Notes: a model not told the origin generated them from the letters alone. DNA of 9,655 nucleotides from Anaerolineae bacterium (GCA_030598425.1 JAUVPY010000056.1:1-9655), one strand, 5' to 3'. Numbered from the stretch's first letter, positions 1 to 7,104 are shown. Made by a program: numbers and translations.

Positions 1-1158
1 CTGGCCGACGCGGCCCAGGCGGTGGTAGAGGGCACCATCCTGGGCCTGTATCGCTACGAAGCGCCCGGCGTAATCCCCCGTGAGGAATTCGAGCGACAGC
101 TCGACTCGCTGACTCTGGTGGAGTTTGACGCGGCCAAGCTAGCGGAGGTCGAGGCCGGCGCCAGAGTGGGGCAGGCGGTGGCTCAGGGAACTTGCCTGGC
201 CCGTGACCTGGCCAATCGGCCGGCCAACGTGACGACGCCCACAGCACTGGCCGAGACGGCGCAGCAGATCGCCGCCGATCACAGCATGACGTGCCAGGTG
301 TTCGATCGAGATCAAATGGCCGAGTTGAAGATGGGTGCCTTGCTCAGTGTGGCTCGTGGAGCGAATGAACCGCCCAAGTTTATCGTGTTGGAGCACAACC
401 CGGCCGGAAGCGATGCTCTGCCGTTCGTGCTGGTGGGTAAGGGCATCACCTTCGACTCAGGCGGAATCTCCCTCAAACCGTCTCAGGGGATGGAGAAAAT
501 GCGAGGCGACATGTCGGGTGCGGCAGGGGTGCTGGGTGCTATGCAGGCAGTAGGCGCCATCGATCTGCCCAAACGTGTCGTGGCACTCGTGCCTGCGACT
601 GAGAACATGCCCAGCGGCACCGCCTCGCACCCTGGGGACGTCGTTACCGCTATGAACGGTGTCACCATCGAGATCATCAACACCGATGCCGAAGGACGCC
701 TCATCCTGGCGGACGCCCTGGCCTACGCCCAACAGTACAAACCGGGGGCCGTAGTGGATGTGGCCACGTTGACTGGCGGAATAGTCGTCGGTCTAGGGCA
801 CTATATGACCGGGGTGTTCGCAACCGATGACGGGCTTTGGGAAGCCATCCGCGTTGCCGGTGACAGCGCCGGCGAACCTATGTGGCGGATGCCCCTCGCT
901 CCTATCTACGACCGGCAGATCACGACCCGTTTCGCTGACGTGAAGAACTCCGCCGGCCGAAAAGCCAGCTCGGTGACTGCCGCTCGCTTCCTGGCCAAAT
1001 TCGTTGAAGACCACCCCTGGGCGCACGTGGATATTGCCGGCACCAACTGGTGGGAGCGCGACCTTCCGTATCCCTTGAAACCCTACTTTGTGCGGGGCAG
1101 CACCGGTGTCGCTGTGAGGACGCTGGTCGGCGTGCTACGCGCCTGGAACCCAAGCTAA
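1..1158 (+). CDS. pepA: Leucyl aminopeptidase (peptidase family M17), 5'-partial
   Basis: This is a cytosolic dizinc/dimanganese exopeptidase that releases N-terminal amino acids, especially leucine, from peptides; M17 enzymes are usually hexamers. The reading frame is open from base 1 without a start, so the gene begins outside the window. About 385 residues are present of a usual ~480-500, so part of the N-terminal regulatory domain is missing. Numbered from the in-frame GTG at 22, the catalytic domain shows all expected ligands: VGKG (K140), TFDSGG (D145), RGDMSG (D163) and the family signature NTDAEGRL (D222, E224). The catalytic pair is K152 (in SLKPS) and R226. The C-terminal GSTGVAVRTL matches the family end. 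The GTG at 22 is therefore internal, not the true start. The gene converges on the minus-strand sigma-factor unit. Nothing in it looks damaged. The family assignment is very secure; substrate preference cannot be read from the sequence. Confidence 0.96.
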   Translation: MADAAQAVVEGTILGLYRYEAPGVIPREEFERQLDSLTLVEFDAAKLAEVEAGARVGQAVAQGTCLARDLANRPANVTTPTALAETAQQIAADHSMTCQVFDRDQMAELKMGALLSVARGANEPPKFIVLEHNPAGSDALPFVLVGKGITFDSGGISLKPSQGMEKMRGDMSGAAGVLGAMQAVGAIDLPKRVVALVPATENMPSGTASHPGDVVTAMNGVTIEIINTDAEGRLILADALAYAQQYKPGAVVDVATLTGGIVVGLGHYMTGVFATDDGLWEAIRVAGDSAGEPMWRMPLAPIYDRQITTRFADVKNSAGRKASSVTAARFLAKFVEDHPWAHVDIAGTNWWERDLPYPLKPYFVRGSTGVAVRTLVGVLRAWNPS

Positions 1159-1165
1159 GGGGCGA

Positions 1166-1218
1166 AAACCTACGTGCGAGGCCACTTCACCGGCTTTATA
1201 GGCCTACATTCGAGGTTT
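1166..1218 (+). repeat. Nested inverted repeat just after pepA
   Basis: Eight bases after the pepA stop there is a symmetric structure. An outer stem AAACCT (1166-1171) pairs with AGGTTT (1213-1218), and an inner stem AGGCC (1179-1183) pairs with GGCCT (1201-1205). The stems are separated on both sides by seven unpaired bases and enclose a 17-base loop. No T-run follows on the plus strand, so it is not a classical terminator. It may be a 3'-end stabilising or weak termination structure for pepA mRNA, or chance. Confidence 0.3.
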
Positions 1219-1229
1219 ACATCTGTACT

Positions 1230-1289
1230 GCAAAAAAACCAAAAAATTGATCTAAGATCAGGGGACGGCCATGCTGAGTCGTCCCCTGA
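1230..1289 (-). terminator. Probable intrinsic terminator of the sigma-factor unit
   Basis: A perfect 10-bp stem, TCAGGGGACG (1258-1267) with CGTCCCCTGA (1280-1289), encloses a 12-base loop. Read on the minus strand it lies about 18 bp after the stop of the 124-residue membrane protein gene. It is followed by a small TGATCT/AGATCA hairpin (1248-1260) that overlaps the stem edge, and then by a T-rich tract (six Ts, GG, seven Ts; complement of 1232-1246). The T-tract sits about 11 bases from the main stem instead of directly against it, so either the small hairpin or both together may act. On the plus strand no T-run follows, so it is not an obvious pepA terminator. Confidence 0.55.
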
Positions 1290-1307
1290 GATATGAGTGT
1301 GGACTTG

Positions 1308-1682
1308 CTATGCGCGGGCCGTAGCTCGCTGTCGCAACAACAGAGCAGCGATGATGCCCGCCACTGAAAGCGCAGAGCCTACTACCGCCGCTCCAATGAG
1401 ACCCCACCGGCGACGGAGAAACGAGACCCGCTTCTTTTCCTCTTTCTCTTCTGCACGCTGGATCGCGGCTTCTAAGAGATCCTGTTTGAGACCGGCCTCA
1501 AAGGCGGGTGAAGGTGTCACTGGCACCAGGGCTGCCTTCACTCGCTCGGCGATCCCTAATAACGGTGTGAGTTCAGCCCGATAGGCGGGGAAAAGGTTAA
1601 GATAATTCTCGCTTTCGGGTCCGTCATCCATCAAGTGGTCGGCGTGAGCGGCCAACACTTCGACTACCACATTGTCTGACAT
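1308..1682 (-). CDS. Small single-pass membrane protein, probable partner of the adjacent ECF sigma factor
   Basis: This 124-residue protein has a soluble, acidic to mixed N-terminal part, a charged KR/E-rich stretch (about residues 76-92, probably coiled or helical) and one membrane helix at about 93-115, with a short basic tail. The RRR just before the helix suggests the N-terminal part stays in the cytosol. The segment LFPAYRAELTPLLGIAERVKAA (about 30-51), followed by PSPAF (57-61), resembles a motif I associate with proteins encoded right after sigma factors in Chloroflexota. There are no cysteines, so it is not a ZAS-type (HxxxCxxC) anti-sigma. The start ATG has a good AGAAAGGA ribosome site seven bases upstream. 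The gene lies 29 bp downstream of the sigma gene on the same strand, so an operon is likely. Membrane sequestration of the sigma factor is my inference; no catalytic motif is visible. Confidence 0.8.
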   Translation of the reverse strand: MSDNVVVEVLAAHADHLMDDGPESENYLNLFPAYRAELTPLLGIAERVKAALVPVTPSPAFEAGLKQDLLEAAIQRAEEKEEKKRVSFLRRRWGLIGAAVVGSALSVAGIIAALLLRQRATARA

Positions 1683-1711
1683 GGGTTTGTCCTTTCTCGG
1701 CCGTGTCCCTT

Positions 1712-2311
1712 TCAGCTAATCTCTTTCGTCTGATGCTCAGGCGCATTTCGTTTTTTATCTTGCGGCTGAGCTTCGACGTCGAACATTTCGCGCAATGAAA
1801 GCAGTGTTCGATGATAAAGAGACTTAATAGCCCCCTCGCTGCGGCCCATTACCTCCCCAATCTCGGCATTTGACATCCCCTCGACAAATTTCAGGATGAG
1901 GATCTGTTGGCGATCCGGAGGCAGGCGTCGAATAGCCACCAGTAGTTCGTCCTTTTCTTCCTTTTGTTCGGCCATTTGATGCGGCCCATCGCGGCGTTGA
2001 ACCCGGAGCTTTATGTCCTCCAACGAGATGATCTTGCGCCGACTCTGGTCTCGGTGCCAGTTGGCCACCAGATTATGGGCAATGCGATAAAGCCAAGCAG
2101 AAAAAGGTGCTCCTCGGTTCACGTAACGGTTGATGTGATCGAGCGCCCGATAGAACGTGCGCGCCGTTAGATCTTCAGCGTCATGCTGGTTGCCGACACG
2201 GTAGTAAATGTAGTTGTAGATCTTATTAACGTAACTCTCATATAGGATGCCGAAGGCCGTCGGGTCGGTCTTTGCTCGCTCGACCAGGGCATTCTCATCG
2301 GTGGTCAGCAT
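1712..2311 (-). CDS. ECF-type RNA polymerase sigma factor (sigma-70 family)
   Basis: This 199-residue protein has the two-domain plan of extracytoplasmic-function sigma factors. Sigma-2 is at about residues 18-90 (YNYIYYRVGNQHDAEDLTAR, with DAEDLTARTF as the region 2.2 core, then PFSAWLYRIAHNLVANWHRD). A charged linker follows, then sigma-4 at about 120-177 (LPPDRQQILILKF, and the helix-turn-helix MSNAEIGEVMGRSEGAIKSL for -35 recognition). The C-terminal tail (180-199) is polar and charged. I chose the ATG at 2311 because AGGGGA lies five bases upstream and the fold begins there. The open frame extends 44 codons upstream to 2443, but that stretch crosses the degV terminator hairpin and lacks sigma-factor features. 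The partner gene downstream probably controls it. The target promoters are unknown, and I could not find a convincing promoter for the gene itself. Confidence 0.93.
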   Translation of the reverse strand: MLTTDENALVERAKTDPTAFGILYESYVNKIYNYIYYRVGNQHDAEDLTARTFYRALDHINRYVNRGAPFSAWLYRIAHNLVANWHRDQSRRKIISLEDIKLRVQRRDGPHQMAEQKEEKDELLVAIRRLPPDRQQILILKFVEGMSNAEIGEVMGRSEGAIKSLYHRTLLSLREMFDVEAQPQDKKRNAPEHQTKEIS

Positions 2312-2417
2312 AGCTTTCCCCTGATGGTCGGCCCTGCGGCGTCTGATAGGTAAAACACCGCCAGGCCGACATGGTTGCGCGTCGTGATAACCGAATGCTG
2401 AACGTGTAAAGTACGGC

Positions 2418-2453
2418 AAGCACAAAGCCACCTCCAACTGCAACGGAGGTGGC
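2418..2453 (-). terminator. Intrinsic terminator after degV
   Basis: A perfect 9-bp GC-rich stem, GCCACCTCC (2427-2435) with GGAGGTGGC (2445-2453), encloses a 9-base loop. On the minus strand it is followed directly by TTTGTGCTT. It lies 21 bases after the degV stop (2475) and separates the winged-helix/degV unit from the sigma-factor unit. Confidence 0.72.
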
Positions 2454-2474
2454 CTATTGCCGGTTTTGTGTTGT

Positions 2475-3377
2475 TCAGGAAGCGACAGTGCTATGAGCTT
2501 CTTGGTCTTGGGTCGCGGTCACCTCAAGCGGCCAGGCCTCGGGGCAGATGGCCGCGCCTACTAGACCGGGGCCGGTGTGAGTGCCAATTACCGGACCCAC
2601 TTCACCGATGTACATGCGTTGACAATTGAAGCGGCGGCGCATCTCAGTCGCGAGCTCTTGCGCCTCGTCCGGGGCTTGGGCGTGCATTGCGATGGCTTGT
2701 ACTGGTTGCTCAGGTGACGCGTGGGATTCCAGTTCCGAAAGTAAGCGCTTTATGGCTTTACGCTTGCTGCGGACCTTGTCTAGCGGCTGGATGACGCCTT
2801 CGTCCAGCATCAAGATCGGTTTGACTTTGAGCAAAGTGCCCAAAAAAGCGGCTGCTGCGCCGATGCGTCCCCCCTTCTGCAGGTATTCCAGGGTATCAAC
2901 GACGAAGTAGAGCCTCATGTCATCCCTCATCTGCTCAACGCGGGCGACAATTTCGTCCATAGTGTGACCGTCGGCTGCCATCTCGGCGGCGGTGATCACC
3001 ATCAAAGCCAGGCAGGCAACTGTCGAGTATGAGTCAATAACCACGATGTTGGCGTCAGGCAGCATGTGCTTGGCATCAAGGGCGGACTGATAGGTGCCAC
3101 TTAATCTGCTGGAGATAACCAGGCAAAGCACATCGTGACCCGCTTCGGTGAGCTCTGAGAATACGTCCAAGAACTGGCCTGGCGATGGCTGGGACGTCGT
3201 GGGTAGCTCTGGTGCTTCGGCCAGCATCGCGTAGAACTGTTCGTTGTTTATGGTTATGCCTTCCTGGAATACCTGGTCTTCCCCAAAATGCACATTCAGC
3301 GGCACAAGGCGAATGTCAAAGCTCTGAATCTCGTCAGGGGGGAGGTAACTGGTTGAATCGGTGACGATTTTGATCAT
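2475..3377 (-). CDS. degV: DegV family (FakB-like) fatty-acid-binding protein
   Basis: DegV/FakB proteins hold a single fatty acid in a buried tunnel; in Firmicutes the FakA kinase phosphorylates it for phospholipid synthesis. The 300 residues show the full set of family signatures: IVTDSTSYLP at 4-13, TSQPSP at 61-66, SSRLSGT at 89-95, DTLEYLQKGGRIG at 161-173 and GPVIGTHTGPG at 261-271. The family is usually ~280 residues; here a polar tail of about 20 residues follows the last conserved block. The ATG at 3377 has a strong AAGGAG site nine bases upstream. The gene lies 47 bp downstream of the winged-helix gene on the same strand and is closed by its own terminator, so the two form a likely operon. 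No FakA-type kinase gene is in the window, so the lipid-kinase role is inferred from the family only. Confidence 0.95.
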   Translation of the reverse strand: MIKIVTDSTSYLPPDEIQSFDIRLVPLNVHFGEDQVFQEGITINNEQFYAMLAEAPELPTTSQPSPGQFLDVFSELTEAGHDVLCLVISSRLSGTYQSALDAKHMLPDANIVVIDSYSTVACLALMVITAAEMAADGHTMDEIVARVEQMRDDMRLYFVVDTLEYLQKGGRIGAAAAFLGTLLKVKPILMLDEGVIQPLDKVRSKRKAIKRLLSELESHASPEQPVQAIAMHAQAPDEAQELATEMRRRFNCQRMYIGEVGPVIGTHTGPGLVGAAICPEAWPLEVTATQDQEAHSTVAS

Positions 3378-3424
3378 CGCGTTGGGCTCCTTCCTCTCCT
3401 ATCTGGATTCTCTCTCGGGCAAGA

Positions 3425-4132
3425 TCAAGCCTCGAATGCGTTGAGGGCGTCCTGCAAAAAGGTAGTGAGGCGATTGACGCTCTCCTCACTCAACTCACTC
3501 AGATGAGTCTGAAATTTTTTGGTGTGGCTATCCAACTTGCTAATAAACGATGGGTCCCCGGATTGATTTGACATAATCGAAGCAAGGCTGAAGCCAGCTA
3601 GCGTACCCAGGCCAACCTCATCGCGTACGGTCAGGCTGTTCAGGGTCCTAAACGGAACGAGTTCGCCCGTTTGCTTGCTGGCATCTGCCAGGTTTAGGAG
3701 AAGTACGCCGATCATCTCAGTGCAATACATAAGTGGCGTTTTTACATCCGGCAGGTGGGCCAGGATCTCACGCACCGCGTCGGCATAGTTGGCTTCTTGG
3801 GTTTCTCTTATACGCTGTAGCAGCAATTCTTTAGCCTGGTGCCACTCGTCGCCGCCAAGGACTTCGTGGCGTAGTTGGGTTAGGAATTTGGCGGCGCTAT
3901 GAGTAGGATAGAAGACAACCATAGAGCGCCCTGGACCGACGTGACCTTCACCCAGGACATAAGACGAAGCAGCTACTCCCTTTTGCTCGAGCAGCTTTAG
4001 CATATCATAAGCGGAGAACTTATTGACGCCCAGGCGTTCTGCTACCACCGAGTAATGAACCGGGCCGTTGAATTCGCGATACAAATCAAAAAGCTTATCC
4101 AAAAATGTTTGTTGCCGAGGTGTGAGTTTCAT
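3425..4132 (-). CDS. Winged helix-turn-helix transcriptional regulator, unknown ligand
   Basis: This 235-residue protein begins MKLTPRQQTFLDKL, a LexA/MarR-like opening helix. A helix-turn-helix follows at about 26-53 (HYSVVAERLGVNKFSAYDML as its core) and a beta-wing at about 54-76 (GPGRSMVVFYP). The remaining ~155 residues are largely helical (VLLLNLADASKQTGE in the middle, a charged helix at about 195-232) and match no effector domain I can name. I chose the ATG at 4132, which has GAAAGG ten bases upstream and starts exactly at the wHTH. An in-frame TTG 21 codons upstream (4195) has no ribosome site, and its extra residues look non-conserved. The gene sits just upstream of degV in the same direction, so fatty-acid or lipid-related sensing is possible but unproven. 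DNA binding is confident; ligand and targets are unknown. Confidence 0.85.
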   Translation of the reverse strand: MKLTPRQQTFLDKLFDLYREFNGPVHYSVVAERLGVNKFSAYDMLKLLEQKGVAASSYVLGEGHVGPGRSMVVFYPTHSAAKFLTQLRHEVLGGDEWHQAKELLLQRIRETQEANYADAVREILAHLPDVKTPLMYCTEMIGVLLLNLADASKQTGELVPFRTLNSLTVRDEVGLGTLAGFSLASIMSNQSGDPSFISKLDSHTKKFQTHLSELSEESVNRLTTFLQDALNAFEA

Positions 4133-4385
4133 GACTACACTGCCTTTCAATACCCCGCGAACGGAGTTGTGGAAGGGTCGGGCGATATTGCTCAACTTGA
4201 GCGTTTAGGTGCGGGCGAATAAGGCACACACTACTCCTGCCAAGTGAAGTTCTTGAGAAGTTTGAGTGACATTCCGCCACCAGACCTGGGGTGGTCAATA
4301 TCAGTTCGCGGGCGAGATCACGCACCAGCCCAGGCAGAGGAGACTGCGAGGGATATAGGATACCAAAAAACCAAAGACCTGCTAC

Positions 4386-4414
4386 ATTGTACAGTCAGAG
4401 GCGCCCTTTGTCAA
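4386..4414 (-). promoter_or_regulatory. Sigma70-type promoter for the winged-helix/degV unit
   Basis: Read on the minus strand: TTGACA (4409-4414), a spacer of exactly 17 bases, then TACAAT (4386-4391), i.e. a perfect -35 and a 5/6 -10. Transcription would start near 4379, leaving a leader of about 245 bases before the ATG at 4132. No better promoter is visible closer to the gene. Confidence 0.7.
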
Positions 4415-4511
4415 CAGATCGCCTGCTTCGCTGACCGTTCTTTATGAACCCAACGAGTCGGGTTAACAATCGCTTCTTAACGCGCTTGCCGGTTTCAGAG
4501 GTCAGCCCAAG

Positions 4512-4540
4512 TTGACGCCGGGCGGCGCTATGTGTAGAAT
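4512..4540 (+). promoter_or_regulatory. Sigma70-type promoter for the permease operon
   Basis: TTGACG (4512-4517), a 17-base spacer, then TAGAAT (4535-4540), each 5/6 to consensus. Transcription would start near 4547, about 195 bases before the chosen GTG start at 4744. A weaker alternative, TTGCCA with GATTAT at 18-base spacing, lies closer to the gene, around 4639-4668. Confidence 0.6.
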
Positions 4541-4743
4541 GAATGTCACCGAGATACCCACCTCCCATCTTAGCCATTGCCTCAGAGATCCCCAAGACTC
4601 GGTTCAGCCTCACGTCTTGAGTGCCACACTGGACTGGTTGCCAGATCAGGCTGTCGGAGCCGATTATATCATCTCCTGCTAGGGGCAGCAAGGCTAAGTC
4701 AATGAATCAGGTTTTGCCCAACAATGTGCAGCGAGGAATCAGT

Positions 4744-7104
4744 GTGACATTCGAAATTGCTCTCGTACTTGCCATCCTTGGGTTGGCTGTTTTGCTCTTT
4801 GTCACCGAGCGGCTGAGCGTAGATTTGGTGGCCCTGTTGGTATTAGGCAGCCTGGCTCTGACTGGACTGGTTACGGCGGTCGAGGCGCTTTCTGGCTTCA
4901 GCAGCCCGGCCGTGGTTACCGTGTGGGCCATGTTCGTTATCAGTGGTGCTCTGGCCAAAACTGGCGTCGCGAACATCGTCGGTCGCCAGGTTCTGCGCCT
5001 GGCCGGCACCGGTGAAGCTCGACTAATCGCCGTGATCATGTTGACTGCGGCTGTGTTATCCGCCTTCATGAATAATATTGGCGTGGCGGCGCTGCTGTTA
5101 CCTGTGGTGATGGATATCGCCCGGCGTACGGGGCAGCCACCCTCAAAGCTGTTGATGCCCCTGGTCTTCGGGGCGCTGCTTGGAGGCCTGACCACCATGA
5201 TCAGCACGCCGCCAAATATCCTGATAAGTGATGCCCTGGGTGATTATGGTCTGCAGCCCTTCCAGATGTTCGACTACACGCCCGTCGGGGTGGCGGTGAT
5301 GTTAGCTGGTGTGGCCTTCTTAGCCTTGGTCGGACGCCATCTTCTGCCAACACGAGACATAGCCAAGGAATTCTCGGTCTCCGATCAGACAGATTTGGGT
5401 AAGTTCTTTGGAATACGTGAGCGGATGTTCGTCATCCGTTTGCCTGCTAACTCGGTGTTGGCCGGCAGATCTCTGGCCGGGAGCCGAGTGGGGTCGGCCT
5501 TGGGATTAAACGTCATTGCCATTATTCGGGACGGCCAGACCGAGCTGTCGCCCGACCCTGGAACCCTTCTCTTTGCCAATGACCGGTTGCTGGTAGAAGG
5601 AGAGCATGATCAGTTGTCCGAGCTGCGCGGACGGCGACATCTTGTGGTCGCAAATGATAGACCAGCCATCGAGAAGCTGGTCTCAGACGAGATAGCGCTG
5701 GCTGAGGCGAGGTTGTCCCCAGGTTCGGCCTTCGTGGGACAGACGCTGCGACAGCTTGACTTTCGCCAGCGTTTTGGGGTCAACGTCCTGGCCATCTTGC
5801 GTGATGGTGTCCCGCGACGCACGAGTGTCAAAGGTACGCGGTTGCAGCCAAGTGATACGTTGTTGATCCACGGGCCCACCGGACAGCTCGAGGTTCTGCG
5901 AGACGTCCCTGACTTCGATCGTTTCAGACCCGTCTCCGATGTCCAGGCAACCATCACTTATCGTCTCAACGAACGACTCACCGCCCTTCGAGTCCCTCAG
6001 GAATCGATGCTGGTCGGTAGAACGCTGGCTGAAAGCCGCCTGGGAGATGCTTTCGGCTTGACGGTCTTGAGCATCCGTCGTGATGAGATTGCTCAATTGA
6101 TGCCTGGTCCGCAGGAGCCGTTAGAGGCCGGTGATGTGTTGCTGGTGAAGGGCAAGCCGGAGGCCCTGGAGGCCCTGCGTGGTCTGCAGAGCCTGGAGAT
6201 AGACGACCACATACCACCAGACTTGGGCGAACTGGAATCCGAGCGGATCGGGATGGTGGAGGTCGTGCTCTCCCCCCATACTACCTTGGCCGACAAGACC
6301 CTGCACCGGATTCATTTTCGCGAGAAGTACGGGTTGAGCGTACTCGCCATCTGGCGGGAAGGCCGGGCATATCACGCCAACCTGCGTGACATGGCGCTGC
6401 GCTTTGGCGATGCCTTGCTGCTCTACGGCCCACGCGAGAAGCTTAGCATGTTGGGGGGCGAGCCAGACTTTCTGGTGTTGACGGAAGCAGCCCAGGTGGT
6501 GCAGCACCCCGAGAAGGCTGTGCCAGCTGTCTTGGTGATGGCGGCCGTTTTGCTGCCAGTCATTCTGGGCTGGATACCCATCGCTATTATGGCTGTGGTA
6601 GGGGCCGCCCTGATGGTTCTGATTGGTTGCCTGAAAATGGAGGAAGCCTACCGAGTCATCGATTGGAAGGTAGTCTTTCTGATCGCCGGTATGCTGTCTT
6701 TGGGCATTGCTATGGAACGGACGGGCGCTGCCGCTTTTTTGGCCGAGGGTGTGGTAAACATGGTCGGCGGGCTGGGACCACTTGCGGTGATTGCTAGCCT
6801 CTTTATTCTGACCGCGCTGGTTTCCCAGGTGATGCCCAATGCAGCCGTGGCTGTGCTGTTGGCCCCCATTGCCTTGAACACGGCCAACGACCTGGCCATC
6901 TCCCCTTATGCCTTGATGATGACCGTGGCTGTGGCCGCCTCGGCCAGCTTCCTCAGCCCGGTTGCTCATCCGGCCAACGTGCTGATTCTGGGCCCCGGCG
7001 GCTATCGCTTTTCGGACTATATCAGAGTAGGCCTGCCATTGACTGTTGTGGTGATGATCGTTGTGTTATTGGTGTTGCCCATTTTCTGGCCCCTTTTCCC
7101 ATAG
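4744..7104 (+). CDS. SLC13/DASS-type permease with four internal RCK_C (TrkA-C) domains
   Basis: This 786-residue membrane transporter is probably an anion or dicarboxylate/sulfate carrier of the SLC13 (divalent anion:Na+ symporter) group. The N-terminal membrane half (about 1-200) carries FMNNIG (108-113) and STPPNIL (154-160). A cytosolic block follows with four RCK_C domains at about 222-300, 314-393, 404-485 and 500-580. The C-terminal membrane half (about 590-784) carries QVMPNAA (695-701) and SPVAHPANVLILGPGG (738-753). Relatives, including the next gene, usually carry two RCK_C domains. I chose GTG 4744 because GAGGAA lies five bases upstream and the protein then aligns residue for residue with the start of the downstream paralogue (VTFEIAL/MTLEIGL). 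ATG 4702 and GTG 4621 are longer in-frame alternatives with weaker ribosome sites. The next gene follows after 32 bp, so the two are co-transcribed. The substrate is not readable from sequence. RCK_C domains in other proteins bind regulators such as cyclic di-AMP. Confidence 0.92.
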   Translation: MTFEIALVLAILGLAVLLFVTERLSVDLVALLVLGSLALTGLVTAVEALSGFSSPAVVTVWAMFVISGALAKTGVANIVGRQVLRLAGTGEARLIAVIMLTAAVLSAFMNNIGVAALLLPVVMDIARRTGQPPSKLLMPLVFGALLGGLTTMISTPPNILISDALGDYGLQPFQMFDYTPVGVAVMLAGVAFLALVGRHLLPTRDIAKEFSVSDQTDLGKFFGIRERMFVIRLPANSVLAGRSLAGSRVGSALGLNVIAIIRDGQTELSPDPGTLLFANDRLLVEGEHDQLSELRGRRHLVVANDRPAIEKLVSDEIALAEARLSPGSAFVGQTLRQLDFRQRFGVNVLAILRDGVPRRTSVKGTRLQPSDTLLIHGPTGQLEVLRDVPDFDRFRPVSDVQATITYRLNERLTALRVPQESMLVGRTLAESRLGDAFGLTVLSIRRDEIAQLMPGPQEPLEAGDVLLVKGKPEALEALRGLQSLEIDDHIPPDLGELESERIGMVEVVLSPHTTLADKTLHRIHFREKYGLSVLAIWREGRAYHANLRDMALRFGDALLLYGPREKLSMLGGEPDFLVLTEAAQVVQHPEKAVPAVLVMAAVLLPVILGWIPIAIMAVVGAALMVLIGCLKMEEAYRVIDWKVVFLIAGMLSLGIAMERTGAAAFLAEGVVNMVGGLGPLAVIASLFILTALVSQVMPNAAVAVLLAPIALNTANDLAISPYALMMTVAVAASASFLSPVAHPANVLILGPGGYRFSDYIRVGLPLTVVVMIVVLLVLPIFWPLFP

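Larger units (their letters stand above)
4133..4743. other. 611-bp divergent intergenic region with two opposed promoters
   Basis: I see no convincing gene here. It holds a strong minus-strand promoter (4386-4414) feeding the winged-helix/degV unit and a good plus-strand promoter (4512-4540) feeding the permease operon. The -35 boxes are 97 bp apart. Between them lies an AACCC-N8-GGGTT inverted repeat (4447-4464) that could be an operator. Both transcripts would carry long leaders: about 245 bases for the minus unit and about 195 for the plus unit. I could not match either leader to a known riboswitch or T-box. Short open frames inside (for example 4539-4682 plus and 4395-4691 minus) lack ribosome sites. 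Confidence 0.6.

Noticed and set aside
2312..2443. N-terminal 44-codon extension of the sigma factor frame
   Set aside because: It runs into the degV terminator hairpin and lacks sigma-factor features, while the ATG at 2311 has an ideal ribosome site and begins the fold.
4095..4325. 76-codon minus-strand open frame overlapping the winged-helix gene start
   Set aside because: It starts at GTG without a Shine-Dalgarno sequence, overlaps the better-supported gene, and has low-complexity, non-family-like composition.
1231..4377. Similar A-rich blocks with CC interruptions at about 1231-1246 and 4362-4377, considered as a dispersed repeat
   Set aside because: They are short and low-complexity with no matching flanks, and are best explained as a terminator T-tract in one case and chance in the other.
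4539..4682. 47-codon plus-strand open frame in the leader of the permease mRNA, considered as a leader peptide
   Set aside because: Its ATG lies within or before the predicted transcription start and has no ribosome site. There are no runs of regulatory codons.
4395..4691. 98-codon minus-strand open frame in the divergent intergenic region, with a fairly protein-like middle (residues about 34-75)
   Set aside because: It starts with TTG without a ribosome site, crosses the plus-strand promoter, and ends within the minus-strand promoter. I recognise no family. A decayed gene remnant cannot be excluded; a protein search of this stretch would settle it.
4547..4743. Possible cyclic di-AMP (ydaO-type) riboswitch ahead of the RCK_C permeases
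   Set aside because: It is attractive because RCK_C domains can bind cyclic di-AMP, but I could not identify the conserved ydaO core in this leader by eye. An Rfam covariance search would decide.
6121..6969. Long (282-codon) open frame on the minus strand inside the first permease
   Set aside because: It is antisense to strongly supported permease domains, rich in His/Gln/Gly as expected from a reverse-frame shadow of a membrane protein, and shows no recognisable domain.
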